From an uncultured Bacteroidota bacterium (lineage in GTDB: Bacteria > Bacteroidota > Bacteroidia > Chitinophagales > Chitinophagaceae): DNA of 46,406 bases. The stretch is from contig CAILLK010000068.1 of assembly GCA_903835005.1 (NCBI GenBank), positions 1-46,406 on the forward strand, written 5' to 3'. The notes below the pieces were generated by a model, which was given only the letters and a program-made list of their open reading frames with translations, had not been told where the DNA came from and searched no databases. The position numbers and the translations under genes are program-made. Shown in pieces: positions 8,515 to 16,261 of the stretch (within the stretch, counting starts at the first letter, position 1; the number at the start of each line of letters is the position of its first letter).

Positions 8515-9549
8515 TTAATTATTATTTACAATGGAATTTGAATAAATACTATCCATGATCATAGCAGCAATGAACGGCCTGTAATGCGAATTCTCATAAT
8601 AATTATAGATATTATTTGTAATGTCGTTAATTCCTGAAAAATCATAAACATTTGTTGCACCAAAAATATTTTTCAATACTTTCAGGTCAGATGAGTCAAT
8701 TTTTTCCTGGTCATAAAGTGGGTTAATAATGATCCGGTAAATGGTTCTGTTTTCATCCAATATTTTTTTTATACTTGCAAAAAGCATTTTCTGGTCATCA
8801 GTAAGAGTTTTCGAGGCATATTGCTGAATACTATTCCTTTTATAAAACAATCTCATGCGTGGCAGATAAAACGAATCTTTGTTCCTTGCAATAAGAGATT
8901 CATAATTGCGAAAACTAATTTCATTAGTTGACACTTCATAGTGAGCTTCCGTTTTGTTAAATATCCCATTATCCACCATTGTGGGGGTTATATTGTGGGT
9001 AAACAATACAGTAATGTAATTAAGCAGAAAATCTTTACTGCAAAATGCTTTTAAAAAACCAACCTGGAATCTGTATCGCGATTGTCCGGATAACAATGGA
9101 TGCTTGACAAAAAGGTGGGATTCCACATCGTTTTTTGTTGCATAATACTGGTATACGGAATGATCTAATATGATCAAAGCATTTTTAATTTTCACACCCC
9201 GATTATTTAAAAACCGGAATTTCTTTTCAATCCCGTATAATCCTTCATCACTTGCATCATAATGGAAACATTTGTCCGAGTTTATATGTTTACTCCAATC
9301 TGCTATTGCGTAAAACATTGAACGTGAATTACCGAAAATGTATGAGTCATATTGATACTCCGGATAGCCATTAATAAATGTTTCCGTAGAAACAAAGTCC
9401 TTATTTAATGTCACTGGCTGAATTCCGTCTTTAGGGTAATAACTATTATAATGATATAAGACTTTAAAGGGGTCATTATAAAAATATATTGCCAAAACAA
9501 AAAGTACAGGCGAAGTAACTAAAAACAATTTTAAAATTATCTTAGCCAT
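8515..9549 (-). CDS. SGNH-like protein partnering the MBOAT acyltransferase
   Basis: 344 aa with an N-terminal membrane anchor (about 5-23) and the rest predicted outside the cytoplasm. The block YIFGNSRSMF (GNSRS at 73-77) resembles the nucleophile block of SGNH/GDSL-type folds. A late NDITN...YENSHYRP segment (histidine near 321) matches the C-terminal D/H block. It begins 2 bp after the MBOAT stop. MBOAT genes are often followed by such SGNH or AlgJ-like proteins, which help move acyl groups onto exported polysaccharide. The assignment rests on motif spacing and context; the catalytic residues are not certain. Confidence 0.6.
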   Translation of the reverse strand: MAKIILKLFLVTSPVLFVLAIYFYNDPFKVLYHYNSYYPKDGIQPVTLNKDFVSTETFINGYPEYQYDSYIFGNSRSMFYAIADWSKHINSDKCFHYDASDEGLYGIEKKFRFLNNRGVKIKNALIILDHSVYQYYATKNDVESHLFVKHPLLSGQSRYRFQVGFLKAFCSKDFLLNYITVLFTHNITPTMVDNGIFNKTEAHYEVSTNEISFRNYESLIARNKDSFYLPRMRLFYKRNSIQQYASKTLTDDQKMLFASIKKILDENRTIYRIIINPLYDQEKIDSSDLKVLKNIFGATNVYDFSGINDITNNIYNYYENSHYRPFIAAMIMDSIYSNSIVNNN

Positions 9550-9551
9550 GA

Positions 9552-11018
9552 TCAGAATTGAAAATAAATGAATTGGTGATTTTCATAAACGCCTAAAAAT
9601 AAAAGTGCAGCCAGGCCAGAATAGTATATTGTCCACCTGAACCAGGTTGGTTTCTTACTAAATGATTTTTCAAATTGGTATTGTGTACTTATTACATGTG
9701 CAAGCTCTAAAAAAATGATCAGCCCGAAACAAGGTAAGATAAGATCAGTAACACTAAGGAGATTTAAAAACGCCCAACTTTTAGAGGTATAAACTTGTCT
9801 TAGTTCGGATGGGATTTTGAATATTTTTTTGATAATATAAAAAGCGTCTCTCACATTATTTGCCCTGAAAAATATCCACGCAAATGTTACAAACAAGAAT
9901 GTTATCAATACATCTAATGTATTATTAACCCAATGTATTTTACTTATCCCCAGCCTATCGTTGATCCATTTCCTTTTTTCCTTTGTGATTAGGGCAAATA
10001 TGCTAAAAAATCCATGCAAGGCGCCCCATGCTATAAATGTCCAGTTAGCTCCATGCCAGAATCCACTGACAAGAAAAACAATAAAGATGTTGAAATACAT
10101 TTTTGGAACAGATACACGGTTGCCACCTAATGATATGTATAAATAATCCTTAAACCAGGTTGAAAGAGAAATATGCCACCTCTTCCAGAACTCAGATATA
10201 CTACGGGCATGGTATGGTTTGTTGAAATTGGTCATGAGTTTAAACCCCATCACTCTCGCAGCGCCAATTGCGATATCAGAATATCCTGAAAAATCGCAGA
10301 ATATCTGGAATGCAAAAAAAACAGCGCCTATGGCAAGAGCAATACCTGAATAGTTATGCGGATTGTTAAAAACAGGATCAGTATAATGGACTAATCTGTC
10401 AGCAATAACCACTTTCTTGATCATTCCCCACAACATTAATCTAAGACCGGTTGTAAGATTTTCATATTCAATTTTATGAGGTTCAACAAACTGATGTAGC
10501 AGATTTTGTGGCCGTTCAATAGGTCCGGCAACAAGCTGAGGGTAAAACATGACATATAAAGAATAAATACCGAAGTGGCGTTCAGCTTTCTGGTTGCTTC
10601 TGTATACTTCAATAGTATAACTCATCGCCTGGAATGTATGGAACGACAGGCCTATTGGTAAAATAATATCGAGCAGCGGAATGTTTAAATTACTGTGGGC
10701 CCTGTATAATAAATGGCCAAAAGCACCTGCAAAAAAATTATAATACTTAAAAAAAGCAAGAACACCAACATTCGCAACAATACTCATTATCAGGAACCAT
10801 TTTCGTCTTCGCCCTTGTGCATTCTCTATCAGGATACCGGCAAAATAATCTATTATGATAGTAAAAAACAGGATAAGTATGTAAACCGGCACAAATGCCA
10901 TATAAAAAAAACAACTTGCAGCAAGTAAATGAAACCAACGAAATTTATAAGGTAGTAAAAAGTAGATGATTGTAACAATTGGAAAAAATAAAAGAAAATC
11001 TATCGAATTAAATAACAT
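9552..11018 (-). CDS. MBOAT family membrane O-acyltransferase (AlgI/DltB-like)
   Basis: 488 aa with about ten or more hydrophobic segments. It opens MLFNSIDFLLFFPIV, the usual AlgI-like start. Family motifs are YPQLVAGPIERP near 160, FCDFSGYSDIAIG near 240-252, FWKRWHISLSTWFKDYLYI near 275-293, and FLVSGFWHGANW near 315-330 with the proposed catalytic histidine. It moves acyl (often acetyl) groups across the inner membrane for polysaccharide or teichoic-type modification. It is coupled to the following SGNH-like gene (2-bp gap). A good -7 box lies in the 146-bp gap behind rfbB. Confidence 0.92.
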   Translation of the reverse strand: MLFNSIDFLLFFPIVTIIYFLLPYKFRWFHLLAASCFFYMAFVPVYILILFFTIIIDYFAGILIENAQGRRRKWFLIMSIVANVGVLAFFKYYNFFAGAFGHLLYRAHSNLNIPLLDIILPIGLSFHTFQAMSYTIEVYRSNQKAERHFGIYSLYVMFYPQLVAGPIERPQNLLHQFVEPHKIEYENLTTGLRLMLWGMIKKVVIADRLVHYTDPVFNNPHNYSGIALAIGAVFFAFQIFCDFSGYSDIAIGAARVMGFKLMTNFNKPYHARSISEFWKRWHISLSTWFKDYLYISLGGNRVSVPKMYFNIFIVFLVSGFWHGANWTFIAWGALHGFFSIFALITKEKRKWINDRLGISKIHWVNNTLDVLITFLFVTFAWIFFRANNVRDAFYIIKKIFKIPSELRQVYTSKSWAFLNLLSVTDLILPCFGLIIFLELAHVISTQYQFEKSFSKKPTWFRWTIYYSGLAALLFLGVYENHQFIYFQF

Positions 11019-11068
11019 TCTTCAAATTATTTAATGGTATGGAATATTTTCTGAAAATTGATTCAATG

Positions 11069-11076
11069 CAAATGTA
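11069..11076 (-). promoter_or_regulatory. Probable -7 element for MBOAT gene
   Basis: The minus strand reads TACATTTG, an exact match to TAnnTTTG, 51 bp before the MBOAT start codon. The -33 region is only weakly T-rich. Confidence 0.5.
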
Positions 11077-11164
11077 AGAATGGGGTAAAATTAATAATAA
11101 ATTCCCGATTGCCAGATTTCAGCAATTTAGAATTTATTACCCGTTTCTTATATTAATTTGCCCT

Positions 11165-12214
11165 TTAAAGGTACTGGCTCTGGTAATACTTCTGATAATC
11201 ACCTGAAGTAACATGGTTGAGCCAGTCTTCATTTGCCAGATACCAGTCTATAGTTTTGCTCAGGCCCTCTTCAAATGTTACTGATGGATACCAGCCAAGC
11301 TCTTTATTGAGTTTATTGGCATCAATAGCATAGCGTCGATCGTGCCCCGGACGGTCTTTAATATAAGTTATCAGTTGTTCAGATTCACCCGGTTGGCGGC
11401 CCAGTTTTTCATCCATTTCTTTGCAAAGGAGCTTTACCAGTTCAATATTCTGCCATTCATTAAAGCCACCAACATTATAAGTTTCACCGTTGCGGCCATC
11501 ATGGAAAACCATATCAATTGCTCTTGCATGGTCTATCACAAACAGCCAGTCGCGGGTATATTTGCCATCTCCATATACTGGTAGCGGTTTATTATTGCGG
11601 ATATTGTTTATGAACAGCGGAATCAATTTCTCGGGAAAGTGATTAGGCCCGTAATTATTAGAGCAATTGGTAATCACAAAAGGCAGACCATATGTATTGC
11701 CGTAAGCGCGCACAAAATGATCGGAGGCTGCTTTTGAAGCAGAATATGGCGATTGCGGATCGTATGGAGTAGTCTCCAGAAAAAGCCCCTCTGCGCCTAA
11801 GGAACCATATACCTCATCGGTGGATACATGATAAAACCGCTTACCTTCCATATTACCTTTCCAGGCTGCAAGAGCGGCATTCAGCAGATTAGCCGTGCCC
11901 ATTACATTGGTTTTTATGAATGAGTTGGGGTCGGAAATAGAGCGGTCTACATGGCTTTCGGCAGCCAGATGGATAACGCCATCGAAATGATCAGAAGCAA
12001 ACAGGGAATCAATTTCTTCTGCATTGGTAATATCAGCCTTTACAAAAGTGTAATTAGGCGCATTTTCAATATCCTTAAGGTTCTCCAGGTTACCGGCATA
12101 GGTAAGTACATCGAGATTGATAATCCTGTAATGCGGATATTTATTTACAAACAAACGAACCACATGTGACCCTATAAATCCTGCGCCACCGGTTATTAGC
12201 AATGTTTTTTTCAT
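11165..12214 (-). CDS. rfbB: dTDP-glucose 4,6-dehydratase
   Basis: 349 aa, full length. It converts dTDP-glucose to dTDP-4-keto-6-deoxyglucose, the second step to dTDP-rhamnose. The short-chain dehydrogenase NAD site GGAGFIGSH is at 8-16. HVSTDEVYG holds the catalytic T-D-E triad near 133-141, and the YSASK active site lies near 157-161. Its ATG overlaps the stop of the preceding gene (TGATG-type junction at 12212-12216), which couples it to the unknown 158-aa nuclease-like gene. Confidence 0.96.
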   Translation of the reverse strand: MKKTLLITGGAGFIGSHVVRLFVNKYPHYRIINLDVLTYAGNLENLKDIENAPNYTFVKADITNAEEIDSLFASDHFDGVIHLAAESHVDRSISDPNSFIKTNVMGTANLLNAALAAWKGNMEGKRFYHVSTDEVYGSLGAEGLFLETTPYDPQSPYSASKAASDHFVRAYGNTYGLPFVITNCSNNYGPNHFPEKLIPLFINNIRNNKPLPVYGDGKYTRDWLFVIDHARAIDMVFHDGRNGETYNVGGFNEWQNIELVKLLCKEMDEKLGRQPGESEQLITYIKDRPGHDRRYAIDANKLNKELGWYPSVTFEEGLSKTIDWYLANEDWLNHVTSGDYQKYYQSQYL

Positions 12215-12687
12215 CAGTGTTCTATTATTGGAAAATCAGTATAATCAGCAATATATTTTGTAAAATCCTGTCCTGAACATTCCACTTTGTTTTCGGAGTA
12301 GGAAAAATACAAAGTGATATAGCCATTGAGTTGTGACCCTACCTTCTTATTTTGAACATAATCAAGTAATTGTTCCTGAGAAATAATTACAGGCTTAGCC
12401 CAATCCTCATTTTTTCTTGCTATGAAAACGTAGTATATCAGAGATGTTGATATTTTATTGAGCGATTTAAACGGAACCTGATATTGCGCGCTAAAGGTAT
12501 TTTTTCTTTGGGTAACAGATGAGGTTTTTACCTGTATGCGTTTCAAAGTACCTTTATTGTCTTCGACTACGAAAATATCATCACCAATATCTACCTCAGG
12601 GATTGCAACATTCCATCCTCTTACAAGAAATTCTGCCATTATAACCAGATGGCCTCCTTTTCCGAGATATAGGTTATATTTTTTTGT
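12214..12687 (-). CDS. PD-(D/E)XK nuclease-like protein, unknown
   Basis: About 158 aa, starting with GTG at 12688-12690 that overlaps the stop of the gene before it (GTGA). The first 60 residues look like a compact restriction-nuclease fold: GKGGHLVIMAEFLVRG with E20, then GDDIFVVED with D38, then RIQVKTS with Q53-x-K55. This is the E...D...(E/Q)xK arrangement of DUF4365-like and group I intron-type endonucleases. No membrane segment is present. The true CDS runs to 12690. It is unusual at the head of a sugar-nucleotide operon and coupled to both neighbours. It could be a nuclease of a defence cassette or a degenerate, non-catalytic relative. Confidence 0.6.
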   Translation of the reverse strand, partial: TKKYNLYLGKGGHLVIMAEFLVRGWNVAIPEVDIGDDIFVVEDNKGTLKRIQVKTSSVTQRKNTFSAQYQVPFKSLNKISTSLIYYVFIARKNEDWAKPVIISQEQLLDYVQNKKVGSQLNGYITLYFSYSENKVECSGQDFTKYIADYTDFPIIEH

Positions 12688-12974
12688 CACGCATTTATTT
12701 TTTCTACATTGCCTGTATCAGAATTTATAAATTCTATTTTATCAACTTGTTTTTTAAGTCGATCTTTATCAACTCCGAGAAGGGTTGGGTAAATTTGTTT
12801 TTCTATACCACTTTGCAACACATCAAAACCACTTTGCATATCATAACCTATAAATATTCTTGAAGCGGGATGAGAACCAGGAAAAAGTTTTTTTATAAAA
12901 TCTCTCACAGAAGGAAGAATACTAAATGTAAAACCATCCATTTCCCTATTTACCATGATCCGTATAGCATTCAT
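12687..12974 (-). CDS. Unknown 95-aa protein, first gene of coupled pair
   Basis: 95 aa, soluble, mixed alpha/beta composition, no signal peptide. No family recognised. Its stop overlaps the GTG start of the nuclease-like gene by 4 bp, a classic translational coupling. A perfect TAnnTTTG -7 box lies 20 bp before its start, so it is the first gene of a unit that reads on into rfbB. A small coupled partner upstream of a nuclease-like protein would suit an antitoxin or immunity function, but that is inference only. Confidence 0.55.
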   Translation of the reverse strand: MNAIRIMVNREMDGFTFSILPSVRDFIKKLFPGSHPASRIFIGYDMQSGFDVLQSGIEKQIYPTLLGVDKDRLKKQVDKIEFINSDTGNVEKINA

Positions 12975-12993
12975 ATTGTTGAATTTTATTGGT

Positions 12994-13001
12994 CAAAGTT
13001 A
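12994..13001 (-). promoter_or_regulatory. Probable -7 element for the 95-aa/158-aa/rfbB unit
   Basis: The minus strand reads TAACTTTG, an exact TAnnTTTG match, 20 bp before the start codon at 12974. It lies in the short gap behind accC. Confidence 0.5.
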
Positions 13002-13022
13002 CAAACTTTTTATCCACCCCTC

Positions 13023-14360
13023 TTACACCAGCTTAAAGCTCTCAATAAACTTAGTGGTAAAATTCCCTTTACGGAACTCTTCGTTCTTCATCAGTTGCAG
13101 ATGGAAGGGAATTGTAGTTTTGATCCCTTCTATTACGTACTCGCTCAGGGCGCGCTCCATGGTATTAATGGCCTCTTCGCGGGTCTGGGCTACAGCTATT
13201 ACCTTGGCAATCATTGAATCGTAATAAGGGGGTATGGTATAACCGGCGTATATATGCGAGTCTACCCTTACACCATGGCCACCCGGTGTGTGCAAGGTGG
13301 TTATTTTACCAGGGCAAGGACGGAAATCATTATAGGGGTCTTCTGCATTGATACGGCATTCTATGGCGTGTATTTTGGGTTCGTAATTTCGGCCACTAAT
13401 GGGTACTCCGGCTGCAATTTTGATCTGTTCCTTTATCAGGTCGTAACTGATTACTTCCTCTGTTACGCCATGTTCCACCTGTATACGGGTATTCATCTCC
13501 ATGAAGTAGAAATTCCGATGCTTATCAACCAGGAATTCTATGGTACCTACACTTTCATAATTGATAGCGCTGGCCGCTTTTATAGCAGCTTCACCCATTT
13601 TCTGGCGCAGTTCCGGTGTCATAAAGGGAGATGGTGATTCTTCAACCAACTTCTGGTGACGGCGCTGAATGGAGCAATCCCTTTCGCTGAGATGACAAAC
13701 AGTACCAAACTGGTCTCCGGCTACCTGTATTTCTATGTGGCGGGGCTCTTCTACGAACTTCTCCATATAGATACCATCGTTTTTAAACGATGCCGCAGCT
13801 TCAATTTTAGCGGTATTATAGGCATGCTCCACTTCACCATCGTTCCATACCACCCTCATGCCTTTGCCACCGCCGCCTGCTGTAGCCTTGATAATAACAG
13901 GGTACCCCATATCCTTGGCCAGTTGTCTGGCCTCAGCCACACTTTCCAGCAGGCCTTCGGAGCCCGGGATAACGGGAACACCCGCCCTGATCATGGTTTC
14001 CTTGGCAGTAATTTTATCACCCATTGAGCGGATCATCTCCGGTGTAGGGCCAATAAATTTAATGTGATACTGAGCACATATCTCGGCAAAATTGGCGTTT
14101 TCGGCCAGGAATCCGTAACCGGGATGGATTGCATCGGCAGCAGTAATTTCGGCTGCTGCCATAATATGCTGGATATTGAGGTAAGAATCAGCGCTCTGGG
14201 GTTTACCAATACATACGGCCTCATCTGCAAACCTTACATGCAGGCTATCCTTATCTGCAGTTGAGTATACAGCAACCGTGCGAATACCCATTTCACGGCA
14301 GGTACGTATTATTCTCAATGCTATTTCACCACGATTGGCAATTAATATTTTCTTAAACAT
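13023..14360 (-). CDS. accC: Biotin carboxylase subunit of acetyl-CoA carboxylase
   Basis: 445 aa. Opening [21 protein letters not shown] and the ATP-grasp glycine loop [14 protein letters not shown] near 157-170 are diagnostic. The catalytic region near 285-300 reads [15 protein letters not shown]; many relatives have HPVTE, so glycine replaces the usual proline here. It carboxylates the biotin on AccB at the cost of ATP, for malonyl-CoA and fatty acid synthesis. It lies downstream of efp and accB in the conserved order efp-accB-accC. An 8-bp tandem repeat lies 10-47 bp before its start codon. Confidence 0.96.
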   Translation of the reverse strand: MFKKILIANRGEIALRIIRTCREMGIRTVAVYSTADKDSLHVRFADEAVCIGKPQSADSYLNIQHIMAAAEITAADAIHPGYGFLAENANFAEICAQYHIKFIGPTPEMIRSMGDKITAKETMIRAGVPVIPGSEGLLESVAEARQLAKDMGYPVIIKATAGGGGKGMRVVWNDGEVEHAYNTAKIEAAASFKNDGIYMEKFVEEPRHIEIQVAGDQFGTVCHLSERDCSIQRRHQKLVEESPSPFMTPELRQKMGEAAIKAASAINYESVGTIEFLVDKHRNFYFMEMNTRIQVEHGVTEEVISYDLIKEQIKIAAGVPISGRNYEPKIHAIECRINAEDPYNDFRPCPGKITTLHTPGGHGVRVDSHIYAGYTIPPYYDSMIAKVIAVAQTREEAINTMERALSEYVIEGIKTTIPFHLQLMKNEEFRKGNFTTKFIESFKLV

Positions 14361-14369
14361 CCTTTTTGA

Positions 14370-14407
14370 AATGGCTCAATGGCTTAATGGCTCAATGGCT
14401 CAATGCC
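14370..14407. repeat. 8-bp tandem repeat (aatggctc)n upstream of accC
   Basis: Four full units of aatggctc (the second with a final t) and one partial unit lie in direct tandem in the accB-accC gap, beginning 10 bp upstream of the accC start codon. Such an octamer array could vary in copy number by slippage. Confidence 0.85.
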
Positions 14408-14469
14408 ACTTCTGCTAAATAGCCTATGATGTTTTATATTATATGAAAACTCTATTATGTATACTTAAT

Positions 14470-14955
14470 CTACATCGGCTCAATAATGAACAACGGCTGG
14501 TCATACTCCACCGGCGATGAATCATCGGCTACAACCTTAACCAGCCTGCCGCTTACTTCACTTTCTATCTCGTTGAACAGCTTCATGGCTTCAATAATAC
14601 AAAGTACCTGACCTGCCTTAATTTCATCACCTACATTTACAAAAACGGGCTTATCGGGAGACGGGCTGCGGTAAAAAGTGCCAATCATAGGCGATTTTAT
14701 AGTAATGAGATTAGATGCCGGAGCTGGCTGAGCTGCTGGTTTATCGGCCACCGGTGCTGGTGCCGGAGCAACTGTTGATAACTGCTGCGGTGCAGGTTGA
14801 GGAAGAGCTGCCGGCTGAGCAACCGGAGCATAATGCACCTGGCCCGTAAACTCCTGTTTAATAGTGATCTTAAAATCACCTTCTTCAATAGACAACTCGC
14901 TGATGTTAGATTTATTGATCGTTTTTATCAGTTCCTGTATCTGTTTGTATTCCAT
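14470..14955 (-). CDS. accB: Biotin carboxyl carrier protein of acetyl-CoA carboxylase
   Basis: 161 aa. Short N-terminal helical region (1-35), a long Pro/Ala-rich flexible linker (about 42-80), then the biotinyl domain. The biotin attachment site is EAMKL at 122-126, with lysine 125 as the modified residue. It carries CO2 from AccC to the carboxyltransferase subunits. It follows efp and precedes accC. A short intrinsic terminator or attenuator lies between efp and this gene. Confidence 0.96.
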   Translation of the reverse strand: MEYKQIQELIKTINKSNISELSIEEGDFKITIKQEFTGQVHYAPVAQPAALPQPAPQQLSTVAPAPAPVADKPAAQPAPASNLITIKSPMIGTFYRSPSPDKPVFVNVGDEIKAGQVLCIIEAMKLFNEIESEVSGRLVKVVADDSSPVEYDQPLFIIEPM

Positions 14956-15002
14956 GAATTTCTTTTTAGAAGTAAAAAGTTAACAACTACCTGATCAATT
15001 GT

Positions 15003-15022
15003 AAAAAAGCCTGAAAACAGGC
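15003..15022 (-). terminator. Intrinsic terminator between efp and accB
   Basis: On the minus strand gcctg-tttt-caggc is followed by six T residues. A second small hairpin (gcgct/agcgc, 15021-15033) sits directly before it. The stem is short, so termination is probably partial, letting some transcripts read into accB. Confidence 0.55.
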
Positions 15023-15036
15023 GCTGGCAGCGCTTA

Positions 15037-15603
15037 TCAGGATTTAACCCTTTCAACGTAATTACCTGTTTTGGAATCAATTTTCACCAGTTCTCCTTCA
15101 TTTACAAACAAAGGCACCTGTATTACAGCGCCTGTCTCCAGTGTTGCTGGCTTCATTGCACGTGTAGCGGTATCGCCTTTAATGCCCGGGGCAGAGTAAG
15201 TGATCATCAGGTTTACGCTTGGTGGCAGTTCTACGCCCATTGGCATTTCTGTTTCTGTATTAAAAATCACAAAACATTCCTGTCCGTCTTTATAGAGTTC
15301 CGGATGTTCAATCAGATTTTCACCCACCACAATCTGTTCAAAAGTATTATTATCCATCAGGTTGAAGCCTGTATCATCCTTATATAAGTATTGGTAAGGG
15401 CGTTTTTCCACACGGATCGGGAAAATATTATCTCCTGAGTTCCAGGTATGTTCAATGGAGCGGTTATTATCTACACCCTTTAATTTTGCCCATACTTTTG
15501 CTGCGGCGCGCGCTGTCTTGTTCTGACCGAATTCTACTACTGAGTAAAGGCTGCCATCCAATTTAATGATTAAGCCGTTGCGCATGTCTGCTGTTGTAGC
15601 CAT
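15037..15603 (-). CDS. efp: Translation elongation factor P, arginine-tip variant
   Basis: 188 aa with all three EF-P domains. It relieves ribosomes stalled on polyproline. Domain I is unusual: where E. coli has PGKG with lysine 34, this protein reads GQNKTARAAAKVWAKLKG. Aligning on the following KLK places arginine 32 at the tip, and the usual Pro-Gly pair is missing. Arginine-tip EF-P is known in proteobacteria, where EarP adds rhamnose from dTDP-rhamnose; whether this one is modified cannot be told here. A -7 box lies just upstream, and accB and accC follow. Confidence 0.95.
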   Translation of the reverse strand: MATTADMRNGLIIKLDGSLYSVVEFGQNKTARAAAKVWAKLKGVDNNRSIEHTWNSGDNIFPIRVEKRPYQYLYKDDTGFNLMDNNTFEQIVVGENLIEHPELYKDGQECFVIFNTETEMPMGVELPPSVNLMITYSAPGIKGDTATRAMKPATLETGAVIQVPLFVNEGELVKIDSKTGNYVERVKS

Positions 15604-15630
15604 GAAAGTTTTTTATTTTTTATTTGGACT

Positions 15631-15639
15631 GCAAAAGTA
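15631..15639 (-). promoter_or_regulatory. Probable -7 element for efp
   Basis: The minus strand reads TACTTTTGC, close to TAnnTTTG, 27 bp before the efp start codon. Confidence 0.45.
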
Positions 15640-15916
15640 ATCAATAAAGCCAAAAAGCGAAATGAGTTATTTAAGTGAAATTTGACTGAAATGATGTAAT
15701 AAATGGATAAAAAAGGGTGATTTTCAGTGATTCTGATCTGAAATAAGGTTTTTTCAATGGTGATAAATTATACTGGTAAATTAATTAATTACCAGGTTCA
15801 TCTGAATTTTCAACCTATTTAAACATAAGCATTGAATTATTCCTGACATTACGCCAATCACAATACAACATTAGTATATGAATGAAAAATAAGCAATCGC
15901 CAATTCAGTTACCAGA

Positions 15917-16006
15917 TTAAATATTGCCAGCCTGCCCGCCGGTATGTATTATGTTACTTTCAGAGGCAATAATGGCACAAAGGTGATGAAGTTTGTGAAA
16001 ATGTAA
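15917..16006 (+). pseudogene. Decayed 3' end of a third T9SS surface-protein copy
   Basis: Reading the plus strand in this frame gives NIASLPAGMYYVTFRGNNG then TKVMKFVKM and a stop. The last 25 residues match the C-termini of the two neighbouring ~965-aa proteins at 20 and 19 positions. Only the tail of the T9SS sorting domain is left, and a stop codon lies shortly upstream in frame. It is the stub of a lost third paralogue in the 660-bp gap between efp and the intact pair; nothing else in that gap was recognised. Confidence 0.85.
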
Positions 16007-16261
16007 GTTTATCGGCTGCTTTTTCATAAGTCTTTAAATTGCAATATTCCTTATAATTTATGTTCAATCTTTAATCAGATTTGTGGATTAAATGACCATG
16101 AAATGCATTCGCGCACATTATATGCATGAATTTTAAAATTTTATAAAATAATCACATCTTAATTTCTAAAAAAATATTGCAATACTACTAACGTTTTCAA
16201 TATTTAACCCGTCTATTAGCTAGTAATCAACATATTATTCATCCAATAAAATCTACCCTTT

